DNA of 64,000 nucleotides from Amylostereum areolatum (GCA_012932865.1 SAXG01000008.1:62001-126000), one strand, 5' to 3'; shown: positions 30,764 through 42,851, counted from the stretch's first letter. Program-made: numbers and translations. The notes: generated from the letters alone by a model not told the origin.

Positions 30764-32268
30764 TTAAGATACCGTCGAAGCTGTCCGACCCTGGGCGTAT
30801 CCGAACCACACCCCCGCCACGAGTAAGGCGTTGGAGGAGCACAATAACGCTGAAGATAGGTTGGTAGATGGAAAAACGTTCCACGCATACTCGATGATTG
30901 CGAGAAGGGCTAATCTGAAAACAATAAGGATATATGTCTTTGCTAGCAGATGGATGTCCGGGAACGTACCTGACGACGACGGGATAGCGCGTTCTCCATG
31001 CAAGGAAGGGAAGCTGGTGCGCATACCAGGAATAAAATTGGTAATGAAGTGATCTCGCGAACAATATCCCAATCAAGTTGGATGTGAATAGGATAGTGGT
31101 GACCTCTGTGGACAAGATCATCAATGGTATAGAAAGGAACAAGGACCGGCACGTAGAGGGCTTACCATCGGGTGACATGGACGGACTTGGGGGCTGCATC
31201 GGGAAGCGTACAGCTCGTCTCATAATGGCAACAACACCTCCTTCCTTCCGGGTCCACCTGAAAAGACCGAAGGCGACAAGCACGCTGGCGTGACCGAGCA
31301 GCAACGTCTTCGCGAAGGCTGGACTGAGGAACTTCTCCTCGTCTACAAAGCGCCAATTAACGGTCCATTTGTAGTGGAAGACGCGGGAGAGGTCGAATGC
31401 GTTCTTAAGGTACGACCAAGGGTACGTTTTCAGAAAGCTGTTGGCGAGGAGCACTTGTATTGCAACCATCGTAAAGACGAGGCGGAAAGTACTGGCGATG
31501 CCTCGACGTTTGACGAGGATGACGAGAATTCCGGGGAGGTAAAGGAAGTTGGACATCTTGATGGACAACGCGACACTGGATGGGACGTTGGTGAGAGAAA
31601 TTTCGAAAGCAGGCGCGTACGCACCTGAATAGAGTTGTTCCGAGATCTTCCAATCCGCCAGCGTATGCAAACACGGACATCTGAGCGAGGACAACAGCCC
31701 AGCAATCGTTGAAGAGCCTAAGAGCGAATATGGAGTGCAGCCGTTTGCTCAAAGGCAGAAGGAAGACGATCCAGTTGGGAACCCCGCCAGCTTGGTGGTA
31801 GATGGCACAGGTCAGTGCAAGCGAAGCGATGTACAGCGTCGAGTAGATTTGCTGAGCAGCAGAGATATCTTTCCCCGAGGATGTCATTTTATACAAGAGC
31901 TCGTGGACGTGGACATGTCCGGCAGGATATCTGCACAAATGTAAGTCGAGCAATGCTCATATCAGCGAAGTCAACTTACACAAGAGGTCCTGTGGGACCA
32001 GTGATGAGAGAGTAATCCCTTTCACCCTTGAGGTAAAGTTCTATGTGATACATGTATGTCTCCCAATCGATCTCGGTGTCTGGGAGGGTATATTGGCCTA
32101 TGGACACGATGAAGAGTGGGGTAACGTACAGGATATGAATCGAACGATGAGCTGGGTGAGAACAGCATCGCCGAGGATAACGAGTGTGGCGAGAGTCCAG
32201 AAGTATTTTGGATCCGTAAGAAACCGCCGGGCGAGCTGGACGGTGGAGGAGAAACGAGAAGTCGACAT
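30764..32268 (-). CDS. ALG3: Dol-P-Man:Man5GlcNAc2-PP-Dol alpha-1,3-mannosyltransferase (ALG3)
   Basis: ER membrane mannosyltransferase adding the first luminal, Dol-P-Man-derived mannose to the lipid-linked N-glycan precursor. Start at ATG 32266-32268 (MSTSRFSSTVQLARRFL). Conserved segments are IDWETYMYHI and GPTGPLVYPAGHVHVHELLY. Further on come FDLSRVFHYKWTVNWRF, FTSNLIGILFARSLHYQFYSWY and EYAWNVFPSTNLSS near the end. Many hydrophobic stretches fit a GT-C type multi-pass enzyme. At least four short introns. The last exon ends WFGYAQGRTASTVS with the stop at 30764-30766. No break seen. Confidence 0.92.
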
Positions 32269-32468
32269 AGGGTTACCACGAACGTGTCCGACTCGCCACC
32301 TCAAAACGCGTCGCGTTGCGGAAACGTGACCACCAACTTGCAGTTCTAAATTCTATTACTTACACGGATTCTGAAGAATCCCGGAAAAGTATGACTTTTC
32401 ATGAAATAATGTACATACACGGTCGAATACGATCTGCTTGCAGCGGAAGTCTATGCTTTTGCCAAGGC

Positions 32469-34452
32469 CTACAGATGCGATATACCGTCGACCTCCGCCT
32501 CTCCATCTCGCAACCCCTCTATGAACTCTTCGTGGTAAGTGTTCTCATCCCCCGGTAGCACCGCGCTCGGCCCTAACGCCTTGATGCTGTCCAAAACATA
32601 TTGCCCCACGAAGCCCAACTTCGACATATCCTGTTCCGCAAAGATCATAGCCGTAAGGTACCCATCGGAGTAGCCCCTCGTAGTCGGTTCGACGGACGTC
32701 GCGTTGAGAGGAGGAGAGCCAGTCCAATCGACAGAAGAGTTGGTGCTTCCACCCCCAGATCCTGATCCAGCAGTCGCAAAGAATTGAGGGTCCTCTATTG
32801 CATCGTCCATAACATCCCGAGCGAAAGGTCTGGTCTCAGCCACGGTAGAATCAGGGACAGTCGTGAGGCCCTGCGCGCCCACGTCTGAAGGAGATCCGGA
32901 AGCACGCGGCTGGCCATAGGAGAAGAACGTAGAAGGTAGATTGGTACCGGCAGATGCGAGGAAGCACCACCCAGGATCTTCCATGCACCCTTCCTTGTCG
33001 TATGCTGTAAACGACCGTCAGCCTGAAGGTCTGGTACGACAGTAAAGCACAGACACCAAAAACTCCATCCGGCTGCGACTTCCGTGTAGATGTCCATTTG
33101 AGTTTGGCAAAACTCTCGCCTGCTTTCGGCCTGGTCGGACTCCTGAGCAAGGCTTTCTGCGGTGAGTGCGCACGACCATTCGCCAACGATCACATTTCGA
33201 CGCGCTTGAGCAGACGCCGTCCTGAGCGAGTTAGCAATGGAGCCTTTGATGTTCGCCATGTGGTCGTGTGCTGCCATAGTCTCGTCCGAAGGTGTAAAGA
33301 CGAAATAAGAATGGTAGTCTTGCACCACAAAATCCGTCCTCGCCGCGACGAAGGCACTGAACCGGTTGAGGTCGAAGCCGTCGTGGAGGTAGAGCGGAAA
33401 AGAAGACGCCGTTGGAGAAGACTGGCGCAATGTTGTGATAGCTCGTGTGTCTGTAAGTTATCTCCTGTCAGTCGAGCACGTAGAGGGAGAATGGTCGGGT
33501 TAACGTACAGAAATCCGCCAAACTAGGATCGTTGTGAGGCTCGTTGAGCATCTGCACGCCGACAACATTGTTCACCTGGCTCAGCTGCTGCACAAGGAAT
33601 GTCAAGACTGTCATTGTCATGACTTGGTCCGCCGGATTGGTAAACAAGTTTGTCTGGCCGTCAGAGATCCCAGAATGCTGCTGCCCGTTCTGACTTCCCG
33701 GGGCTCCGTGGAGATCCACCAAAACGCCGATTCCAAAACTCCCGGCCATGTTGATCGCCCGTACCACTTGTGACCACGCGTTGCGGTAAACGTCCGCAAC
33801 CGCGGCGAAAGGCGTTCCAGCACAAAACGTAGGACCCAAGCTCCAGTATCCGATGGGTAGACGCACAGTATTAATCCCAATGCTGGCCAGATGTTGGAAA
33901 TCTGATTCATCGATGAATGTATCCCAGTGACGTTCGAGGACGGAGCGCGCGTTATCGACTGAGCCCCAACCAGACGCGATATCAAGCTCTGAGAGGTGCT
34001 TCCCGGCGGCACATTCGAAAACAGAAGGAGTCATCCATTGTTCATGTACGAACCTGATATATATCCAAATGAGAACACTATTCTTGCGCAGAGAATCAGT
34101 AGCGACGTACCACGATCCTAAGTTGACGGCCTGCTGTTGACGGTAGCGGTAGACAGTCGACTGCCCGTTGATCAAATGGTGGAAATGCCTGCACGAAGGT
34201 GTTTGGTGTCGAGTAAGGCTCAACCGGACAGGATTCAGCGCCAGCGTCGTCGGACCAGGCTGTTTGAGAGGCGGTATTGGCTTGACCTGGAGGATCTGAA
34301 ACAGGTGGTCCGCTTCCGTCTTTCGAGGACGCAAGAAGAACGGGAGCCACGTCCGCTATTTCGAACCGAGGGGTGACATAGGAGAGAGCGTGGCCGAACC
34401 AGAAGAAGAGAACGAACGAATGTAGGAGGACCATGGCGGTTTGTGTTAACAT
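32469..34452 (-). CDS. Exo-1,3-beta-glucanase, glycoside hydrolase family 5
   Basis: Secreted or membrane-anchored cell-wall glucanase. Start at MLTQTAMVLLHSFVLFFWFG (ATG 34450-34452), a signal peptide or signal anchor; a second Met is at 34434. The GH5 barrel follows: SGWGSVDNARSVLERHWDTF, INTVRLPIGYWSLG, GVLVDLHGAPGSQNG, the acid/base Glu in QMLNEPHND and the nucleophile Glu in VIVGEWSCA. The C-terminus LGFVGQYVLDSIKALGPSAV is typical of fungal GH5 subfamily 9 enzymes. About seven introns. Stop TAG at 32469-32471. Acts on 1,3-glucan during wall remodelling (family knowledge). Confidence 0.87.
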
Positions 34453-34540
34453 CAACTTGATTGAACCGCGCAAGGTACCTTCCTCCGCAACCTTGGACTT
34501 TTCCGGTCCATGTGTGCAGCACCGCCAACAACTTTCTACA

Positions 34541-34627
34541 TGCCCCATGGCTGAGTTGGTTACAGCGTTCCGACTGTTAAGTATATCTTGAATCGGAAGG
34601 TCGTGAGTTCGAGCCTCACTGGGGCAG
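34541..34627 (+). tRNA. tRNA-Asn(GTT), copy 1, with an extra base
   Basis: The acceptor stem TGCCCCA pairs with TGGGGCA. T arm GTGAG-TTCGAGC-CTCAC, anticodon stem TCCGA/TCGGA, loop CT-GTT-A, then a 12-nt intron AGTATATCTTGA at the 37/38 position. Compared with copy 2 there is one extra T between the D stem and the anticodon stem (GCGTTCCGA against GCGTCCGA). That may impair folding. A TTTT follows within 12 bases. Confidence 0.85.
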
Positions 34628-35099
34628 ATATTTTGGCCACGTACATGCTGTGACTGTGATAATGAGATTGATATCAATTATCAAAATACAATAAATTATA
34701 ATAGTACTCGTTTTGCATCTTGTACTTACTTGTAAGTAGCGACTCGAAGGCCTTGTTCGCTGAGGCTATGATATAATTTTGGGCGTCCTCTGCTTGCGAA
34801 GACGCCATCGGCCTAAGGCCCTAATTTGGCATCCTCCGATTGTTCCCCGAGGAAACGGTGGGATAATGTATGATTTGGCGCCCAACGCGAGAACCTAGCG
34901 TTCCTTAGGACGGCTGTGGGACGAGGTAACGTGGAATCGTGGATGTAATCACCAAGGAGATGCGCCGACAATGCGCGTGCAATGCGGAGTCGCGGACAGC
35001 ATAGTCGTGCACGCGCTGCTTATTCGGGGTCGTACAAGTACAAAGGTTACTCTGCTTGGCTTCTTCCGCTTCGCCCACAATGGTCTCCGCGGGGGACCC
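34628..35099. other. Intergenic, no gene seen
   Basis: Between copy 1 of tRNA-Asn and the 3' end of phosphoserine aminotransferase; only short frames. Confidence 0.5.
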
Positions 35100-36474
35100 T
35101 CACGCAGATTCCGCCTCCGACTCCCGCGCGATGAAAGTCTCCATGTACTCGACCAGCTTGTCCGCGTCGGCCTCGGTGACCGCGTTGTAGAGTGAAACGC
35201 GGAATACCTGGTGGGAGGGGAGGTTCCTCAGTGATCGCGCAGCAGGGAAACACAGTCAGAACACACGTACCGCCGACCGAGCTGAGCGCGGAAGTGCGAA
35301 AGGGGGGGGTGCTTTGTGAGCTTGGTATCTGGGGAGGACAGAGCGTGGGGGCTTACCGATGGCCCTTCAACGCTGCCATACCCTCTTTTTCGGCACCTTC
35401 CAGGAAGCGCCGCTCCGCGCCGTCTCCCAGGACGGTGAAGACGACGTTCATCCAGCTGCCCGAGCCCTTCTGCACCGTTCCCTGCATCACGCCCTTCTCC
35501 TCTCCCTTGCCGAGGACGTCGTACACCTTCTGCGCCTTCCTCTTGTTCACCTCTTCGAAATACGCCATGCCGCCGAGCTCGGCCATGCGCTCGAGCACGA
35601 GGCCCGAGATGTAGACCGCGAGCACGGAGGGCGTGTTGTGCAGGCTTTTGCTGTCGAAGAGCGTCTTGTACGACAACATGAGGGGCACGGGCGCCGCGCC
35701 GAGCTTAGCCGCGGCATCGACGTCGACGATGCAGTCCTGGCGCACGATGAGGATCGTAAGACCGGCGGGCCCGATGTTCTTCTGCGCGCCGGCGAAGATG
35801 ACGGCGTGGTCGGCGAGGTGGGGAATCCGTCGGGACATGAACGACGAGGAGTAGTCCGCGACGAGCGGCAGCAGTCCGCTGCCGTTGCCCATTTTGAGGA
35901 GGTTGAACGGGAAGAACGCCGCCGCGCTCGCGTCGTTGGAGAACTGGACGCCGTCCACGGTCTCGTTCTCGCAGTAGTAGATGAGCGCCGGATCGCGCGA
36001 GAACGCGTACTCGGCGTGCGGGGGGATGTTGTCGAACGATTTGCCGTCCTTCGAGTAGTTTCGCGCGTCCACGGCGATGTTCACGCGTCCCCCGCCGAGA
36101 CGCGCTGCCTCCTGCGAGGCCTTTTGGCTCCACGAGCCCGTGAGGACGTAGTCCATCACGCGTTGGTCATCGCTCAGCTCCGGATGGAGAAGGCGGTGGC
36201 GCGCGAGCATGTTCATAACGACGGCGGAGAATTGACCGGTCCCGCCGCCTTGGGTGAAGAGGATGGAGTGCGTGGGCGGGACCTCGAGTTGCGTGCGGAT
36301 GAGTGACTCGAGGTTGGAGATGAAGGAGGTGAATTCTTTCGAGCGATGTGAGATCTCGGCGATGCCGATACCGGTGTTGTTAAAGTTGAGTAGACCTTCG
36401 GCTGCCTTCTCGAGAACAGTGTGGGGGAGCGCAGAGGGCCCCGCACCAAAGTTGATGACGCGCGAACTAGCCAT
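35100..36474 (-). CDS. SER1: Phosphoserine aminotransferase
   Basis: PLP enzyme converting 3-phosphohydroxypyruvate and glutamate to phosphoserine in serine synthesis. Start at ATG 36472-36474 (MASSRVINFGAGPSALPHTV). One exon of about 373 codons carries nearly everything: GIGIAEISHRSKEF, TQGGGTGQFSAVVMNML, the PLP-binding Lys in FAGAQKNIGPAGLTI, and NTPSVLAVYISGLVL. The end is split by introns: after AALKGHR, short exons lead to RVSLYNAVTEADADKLVEYM and ESEAESA, with TGA at 35100-35102. The small exon around SVG is hard to place exactly. Codons are very GC-rich at third positions, suggesting high expression. Confidence 0.92.
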
Positions 36475-36851
36475 GGAAGTAGATCAAGGATCAGTCAGTC
36501 AGACTGGACGGCGTTCCCCTTCAGAGTCAGTTGCAATGTATGTGGGATTGCGGTACGCGCCTGGAGAGGTCAATGGCCAGGTATAGGAAGATGATCTGCA
36601 GAAGCGCAAGTCAGTACGTACTAGACTTATGTAGGCTGATTCGCCGCATAACATATGATGACTCGGATTGACGCAATCGAGATTAGGGGAGCAACAGTTG
36701 ACACAAAGCGGCACGGATGGCTTACCGTCTTCACAAGTGTTTCTACGTCTTGCTCGTCGTTCGAGAGAGAAGGGGCGTCAACGTCACTGGGGCCATGGAG
36801 GCTAGCATCTTGCTGATGAGTTATATAACACACAAGAGATTGCGCAGTATA
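36475..36851. other. Upstream region of phosphoserine aminotransferase
   Basis: No gene seen; presumed promoter on the minus strand and 5' flank of tRNA-Asn copy 2. Confidence 0.45.
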
Positions 36852-36938
36852 TGCCCCATGGCTGAGTTGGTTACAGCGTCCGACTGTTAAGCTCAGCTCG
36901 ATATCGGAAGGTCGTGAGTTCGAGCCTCACTGGGGCAG
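36852..36938 (+). tRNA. tRNA-Asn(GTT), copy 2, with 13-nt intron
   Basis: Same mature sequence as copy 1 but without the extra T. Acceptor TGCCCCA/TGGGGCA with discriminator G, D stem GCTG/CAGC, anticodon stem TCCGA/TCGGA, loop CT-GTT-A, intron AGCTCAGCTCGAT, T arm GTGAG/CTCAC. TTTT follows at 36943. This looks like the functional form. Confidence 0.93.
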
Positions 36939-37474
36939 CTCTTTTGTTGCAACAGCCCGCGAGACGATTTTTGTAGAATACGAATACTTACGAGTATCTG
37001 GCTCAAGAGGCAGGACCAGAGTCCGATATCCAATGTCTGTGGTCGCATCTTCGAGCCATGGGGTGATCGGTCCATGTGAAAATAATGTCATTGAGTGCGT
37101 GAGGAGACACGTCGTGATGGGGGATGGGGGGGATGCGAATGCAATGATAAACAGCGTTAACGGTACGAGGGGGATGATGGCAAATGCAGGTGGGCACAGC
37201 GGAAATATATAAAGATAGGAGAACAAGTTCGGCGCGGCAGAACAGGGGGACGGGAGCGATGATATACACATGAGAAACAGGCGAAGCTATATGGGTGGAT
37301 ACTATTAATGCAAAGACGCGGAGTAGCGTTAAGATCGTAAAGATGCAGGCAGACCGGAGAAAGATGGTGTGAAGATGGATCGGAAAAACAAGTACAACAT
37401 GAGAATGTGATGGAGATGATGGAGATGGGGGAGATGGGGAGGGGGACGGGTGATGTTGGAGTTGGAGTCTGGTA
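36939..37474. other. No gene seen, G-rich low-complexity sequence
   Basis: Purine-rich on the plus strand from about 37340 (GGAGATGGGGGAGATGGGGAGGGGG). No coding frame with splice support. Confidence 0.45.
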
Positions 37475-38445
37475 CTAAATTAAAGTCCTCGGTCGTTGAT
37501 CACGATGCGGGTGGGGAAGCAGGTGAAATGGGGGAAGCCGATTATGAGAGGAATGTACGTATATCGTAGGGGGAAGAGCGGCGCCTCCTTGCGAGAGCAC
37601 TGCTGGGACCGTTCCGGCGGCCCTAGGATCGCCCAAAACGGGTAGGAAATTCACGCCGGACGCGGTGTCATGGCGGGCATGAGGTTGCGAAATTGGACGC
37701 GGGAGGGTGATGGGAAACGCGGTGGAGGTGTGGCGATGACGTCGCGCGCGGGAACGAGCGGGGCCACAGTCACGGTGGGACGCGCGGTGGGGCTCATGGG
37801 GTGGGTGCGCAAGGAGGTTCTGCGACGACGGATCGGGCCTACGTTGGGAGCGGCGGGGGCCACAGCTGCGGTGCGCTCTACGGGGAGCTGAGAGAGATCG
37901 GCGATATCCCAGGGATTGGCTGCTGAAATCTGGCGTGGCGGAGAGGGCGGAGATCCAAGGGAGATTGTCGAATACGGCGGAATTCCGGGGTTGTAATGGG
38001 ACATGAAGGAAGCGCGGATGATGGCGGCGGCGACGGGGCGAGCGGGGTGCGTTGAGCACGAGGCCGGGGATCTTGATAGAGCTACATGGGGTAGGAGACT
38101 TTGAGATCTAGAAGGGGAGTAGTGAGACACGTGTGATGGGTGAGGCAAGGGAAAATACGTACGATATTACGGGCACGATCGTGAAGACATACTGGAGAGA
38201 GGAGCGGGGTGAATCGGAGGGGAGTGACAGGTTTGATGGGAGAGTGAGACTGAAAGGATGGTGAGGAGAGGGAGAGGGAAAGGAGGAGGAAAAGAACGCA
38301 CGATGAACGGATCTTCGTCCTCGTCCTCGTCGTTGGCATCGATGACGATACCGATGTCGGGACCGCACGGGGGAAAGAGCTTTGGGGCGGCGATGAAGGG
38401 AGAGCGAGTGAGGCGACGAGGATGGGGAGCGACAATGGAGACCAT
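37475..38445 (-). CDS. Hypothetical Pro/Ser/Arg-rich protein, reading frame uncertain
   Basis: A possible gene from ATG 38443-38445 (MVSIVAPHPRRLTRSPF). Exon 1 includes DIGIVIDANDEDEDEDPFIV and ends at GTGCGT. A short second exon (SHSPIKPVTPLRF) ends at GTATGT, with acceptor CTTCTAG. The third exon then has two long overlapping open frames on the same strand. One runs to TAG 37475 and is Arg/His/Pro-rich. The other, to about 37651, reads NPGIPPYSTISLG and NPWDIADLSQLP and looks more protein-like, but does not join in phase. No family recognised; probably a disordered protein. Confidence 0.35.
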
Positions 38446-40124
38446 TGTTGGCGATAGAGTGTATTGCCTTTGCGGGGAGGCTGTGGGAGTGGGGCCACTC
38501 AGGGAAGGACAATGGGAGGAGCGAGGGGGACCGTTGGGGAGCGGGGGTTTAAGAGACGGGGGGAGGGACAATGGGAAAGCGGCGAACGGGAGGAAGAAGA
38601 AAAGGGATAATAAGCTGAAGAGCCCGAGCGCTTGGCCCTCTGAATCCCCCTCTCCGCCCAATCGGTCTCAGGGCACCTCTCGGCGCTCTTTTGTCCCATT
38701 TTACAAATCTCCCGATCAGGACAATATCGCGCCTTCCACGGCCCCTCACGGCCCCTAACGGCCCCAACCGGGCGACTTCCCTTCTCCACTTTCGTCGAAC
38801 AATGGGATCTTCTTTTCCGAGTCCCTGGACCCACAGCCGCGGACCGATGTCCGGCTACCATCGCCCGTCTGCTTTATCCTTACGCGTTCCCATCCGACTC
38901 ACTTCTACACATATCCAACTACTCACCGTGGTCGGTTTTCCATGCGACTCACCTCATGTTTTTTCCCTGTCGTCGTTACCCACGACCCCTGTCATGACTA
39001 CTTCCACCTGTCCACCTGCCCACCCGGGTATCCACCCTGTTACTTGTCCCCGTCGCAACCCTACGTATTAGTCCGCCCATCTGTAGCATCCACGCCCCTT
39101 CCTGACCGAACCCGAACCCGAACCCGAACCCGAACCCGAACCCGAACCTGAACCCGCCAATGGCGGCGGCATGGGCTCGCTCCCGACCGCTTCGGGGCGT
39201 GGACGGCCTGCCATGAGGTTCGCACCCCCGCGTTTATGGAAACGTCCGAACCACGTCCCTCCTTCTGCCCTCTCCAGGCATCTTCCGCACCCTCTTCCCT
39301 CAGCTCTCAGACATCGCGCTGTCCATCTCTACACGCACCCTGTCTCTCTTTCACCCACCCCTATCTCTCGGCGTTAGTCCCTCTCCTCGGGAAAAGGAAG
39401 GCTCTCCGTGCATTCATGCATGCGATCCCACGGCGTACGCCATCCATAAACCTCCTCCTTCGCTTTCTTTCCCCACAACCACCGACCCTAACTCCGCCTC
39501 GCGGGCAACCGAACCCCTCACTTCTGACTTCTCTCGCTTCCTCCGCTTTCTTTGTCTTCTCGCGTACCTCGGCCTTCACGGACTTGCGACAATTGCAAAC
39601 AGACCGATACAATGACCTCGTCGCTTTTCTTTGTCCTTGCACGCGATTCACCAGGCCCTGGTAACTTCTCCCGGCCGTACCGCATTTCACTATAATAGCT
39701 GCTCCTGTACTTGTCTTTGGACTATCTCTGGTATCCATCTAGCCGGAATCCAGCTACAGTCCCACGTCCAATTCCTATGCATCTAAGTATACCTGTGGCG
39801 TATACGTACAAGCTTTCTTCGCTTCATCGAAGGGACCGTCAATATAGCATTCCTCCTATGTACATAGCATGCCTCCTCCAATCCACTCCACGCTGTCCAG
39901 GACACTGTCCATCTTTGATGTTTCCGTGTTCCGCTCCTGACGCGTTTGAACAGGGTTTGCCTCCCTTCCCGCCACAAAGGAGATGGAAAATGCTTCTTTA
40001 ATTGATGATGATGCTACAAACTACCAAGATGTACAATGCGCAAATACTACCCACAACGTATAACGAGACGACATGAAGCAGAAACGACAGCGAACCCCCA
40101 AACCAACGAACGAGACCGTCAAGC
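38446..40124. other. 1.7 kb without a convincing gene
   Basis: Several Pro/Ser/Thr-rich frames on both strands reflect biased composition (C/T-rich on plus from about 38640) rather than genes. Contains the hexamer array at 39106-39156. An RNA gene or long UTR cannot be excluded. Confidence 0.45.
39106..39156 (+). repeat. Hexamer array (CCGAAC)n
   Basis: About eight tandem copies of the six-base unit, with one T for C change near the end (GAACCTGAACCC). It reads as an Arg-Thr repeat in one frame. It differs from the TTAGGG unit of fungal telomeres. Confidence 0.9.
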
Positions 40125-41396
40125 TCAGTCGATTTCCTCCATCGTCGAGGTGGCCGCGCCCTCCAGCGGTGGAGGTAGCTCATCGTCCTCGGCTTCTTCT
40201 GCCGCCGGCTCCTCGTCAACATCGAGACCAAGTCTGAAAAATCGTCCATCAGCATCGAAAACACTCTTCATGACCGCACCAACACTTACGAGATCATACG
40301 GTGGATGCGCTTCGCGAACGACGTGGGCTCCTCGAGCGAGAAACCGGAGGTGAGCAGGGCAGTCTCGAACAGGAGGTACGTCAGGTCCCGGACCGACTTG
40401 TCAGCCTTGTCCTCGCCGACCTTCCGCTTGAGCTCCTTGATGATCGGATGCGACGGGTTCAGCTCAAGCGTCTTCTTGGACGCCATGTAGGAGGACATGG
40501 ATGAATCCCGAAGCGCTTGCGCCTTCATGATCCGCTCCTACAAACAGCAAGCGCGCGTCAGACATCGGTACAGCAGAACAGCAAAGTGAGACACATCTCC
40601 GCGATCGGAAACACGATAACGAAACCCACTTACCATGTTCGACGACCATCCGAACTGCCCGGTGACGAGCACGCAGGGCGAGTCGGCGATGCGGTTTGAG
40701 ACAACGACCTTCTCGACCTTCTCACCAAGTGCGTCCTTGATGACCTTGCACAGGTCCTCGTACGACTTGGCTTCCTCCTCGCGTGCCTTCTTCTCCTCGT
40801 CAGTCTCCTCAAGCTCGAGACCCTCCTTCGAAACAGAGACAAGCGTCTTTCCATCGAACTCCTTGAGCTGGGTCATCGCATACTCGTCGATGGGGTCGAC
40901 GAGGAGGAGGACCTCGAAGCCCTTCTTTTTGAGGACCTCAAGGAAAGGAGAGTCGCGGATGGCAGCAAGAGACTCGCCGGTGAGGTAGTAGATGGACTTC
41001 TGCGCCTCGGGCATGCGAGTGATGTAGTCTAAGACCTCGGCGTAAGTGCAAGGTCGAACAAACGCGATCACGGGACGTCTCACCCTTGAGTGAAATGGTC
41101 TCCTCGATCGCCTTGGTGGAGTGGAAACGGAGGAACTCGGCGAGCTTGCTTCGGTTCTGAGCGTCCTCATGGATACCGAGCTTGATGTTCTTGCCGAAGG
41201 CCTCGTAGAACTTGTTGAAGTTGTCACTGTCCTCGGCGATTTCGGAGAAGAGGTCCATGCACTTCTTGACGACGTGCTTGCGGATGACCTTAAGAATCTT
41301 GTTTTGTTGGAGGGTCTCGCGGGAGATGTTCAACGGGAGATCTTCCGAATCGACGATACCCTTGACAAAGTTGAGGTACTCGGGGATGATGTCCTC

Positions 41397-41434
<38 letters not shown>

Positions 41435-42660
41435 TGATGTTGTTGCGCTTCTTCTTCTGCTCGAAGAGGTCAAACGGCGCACTAATAGATCGCAAAAATC
41501 AGCTAACCGTACATGAATCGAAAAAAAAGATCATTTACCGCTTGGGAACGTAAAGAATCGCCTTGAACTCGAGCTGACCCTCGACCGAGAAGTGCTTAAC
41601 AGCAAGATGCTCTTCCCAGTCGTTTGTGAGGCTCTTGTAGAACGCGCCGTACTCCTCCGGGGTGATGTCGCTGGGGTTGCGGGTCCAGATGGGCTTCGTT
41701 TTGTTGAGCTCCTCGTTGACCTGTGTTGACTCCTTGACCTTCTTGGTCTTTTTCTTGGTCTCCTCCTCGTCGTCGACCTCCTCGATCTTGGGCTTCTCCT
41801 CGTCGTCGTCCTTCGCCTCCTCCTCTTCGTCCTCGACCTCCTGCAGGAAAAATCAGTCTAGCTCCGACACAGAAAATACAACAAGGAAGTCAACGTACCT
41901 TCTCGACCTCCTTCGTCACGACGAGCTGAATGGGGTAGGAGATGAATTCAGAGTGCTTCTTAACAATGTCCTTGATGCGCTTCTCCTCAATGTACTCAGT
42001 CTGATCCTCCTTGAGATAGAGGCGGATCTCAGTACCACGACCAAGAGGGGGGTTGACGGTGTCGGGGGTGATGGTGAAGGTGCCACCGGCGGCGGACTCC
42101 CAGATGTACTGCTCGTCGTCGTTGTGCTTAGAGATGACCTGCACACGCTCCGCGACGAGGTACGCCGAGTAGAAACCGACACCGAACTGGCCGATCATGG
42201 AGATGTCGGCACCGGAGCTGAGCGCCTCCATGAAGCCCTAAAACGAATCGGTCAGAGCTTGGAAAGAACAAAGGAAGGTGGGCCACATGCCTTGGTGCCG
42301 GACTTGGCGATGGTACCGAGGTTGTTGACCATGTCAGCCTTGGTCATACCGATGCCAGTGTCGCGGATGGTGAGGATCTTGTTCTCTTTGTCAGGGGTGA
42401 GGCGGATGTAGAGCTCCTTCTCGGAGTCGAGAGAATGAGGGTCGGTGAGGGACTGGTAGCGGATTTTGTCGAGAGCATCGGAGCAGTTAGAGATGAGTTC
42501 ACGGAGGAAGATCTCTTTGTTGGAGTAGAAGGTGTCTACAAAAACGAGCTGAGAGTTGGAACGAGTGTGGAATCGTTGAGAAAAAATACGCACTGATGAT
42601 CAAGTCCAGAAGCTGGCTGATCTCGGCTTGGAAGCCAAAGCTCTCGGGTTCGGCAGACAT
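40125..42660 (-). CDS. HSP90: Heat shock protein 90, cytosolic
   Basis: ATP-dependent chaperone. Start at ATG 42658-42660 ([20 protein letters not shown]). The N-terminal ATPase shows [37 protein letters not shown] and [14 protein letters not shown]. The charged linker is an acidic/Lys-rich stretch encoded around 41730-41840. The middle domain ([35 protein letters not shown]) and the dimerisation domain follow. The end is acidic and finishes TMEEID rather than the usual MEEVD, with TGA at 40125-40127. About six introns. Strong codon bias fits high expression. A perfect heat-shock element lies upstream. Confidence 0.97.
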
Positions 42661-42851
42661 TTTGGGCTGGATGAATGTAAGGAGATGATGGTTAGGGAGA
42701 AGATCGGAGCAACGCACTGGGTGGGTCGTGAAAACGTGCAAGGGGATGGGAAAAAGAGATGAAGAAACGAGGACGCGCGTAGTGCTTAGACGCCTTGCCC
42801 AACGGCGCGTATAAGTATGTGTCCGGACCGACGGGACCGGTGAACGGGCTC

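Noticed and set aside
35359..36306. 315-codon open frame antisense to phosphoserine aminotransferase
   Set aside because: It mirrors the very GC-rich third positions of the real gene; its product is a run of Arg/Glu/His without a domain.
39106..39156. Telomere-like repeat
   Set aside because: The unit CCGAAC is not the TTAGGG telomere unit of fungi and the array is short and internal.
38446..39750. Several Pro/Ser-rich open frames on both strands
   Set aside because: Composition is strongly skewed (C/T against G/A), frames overlap in several phases, and no splice structure or motif supports any of them.
41662..42411. 249-codon open frame antisense to HSP90
   Set aside because: Shadow of the HSP90 exons with a Ser-rich, low-complexity product; crosses real introns.
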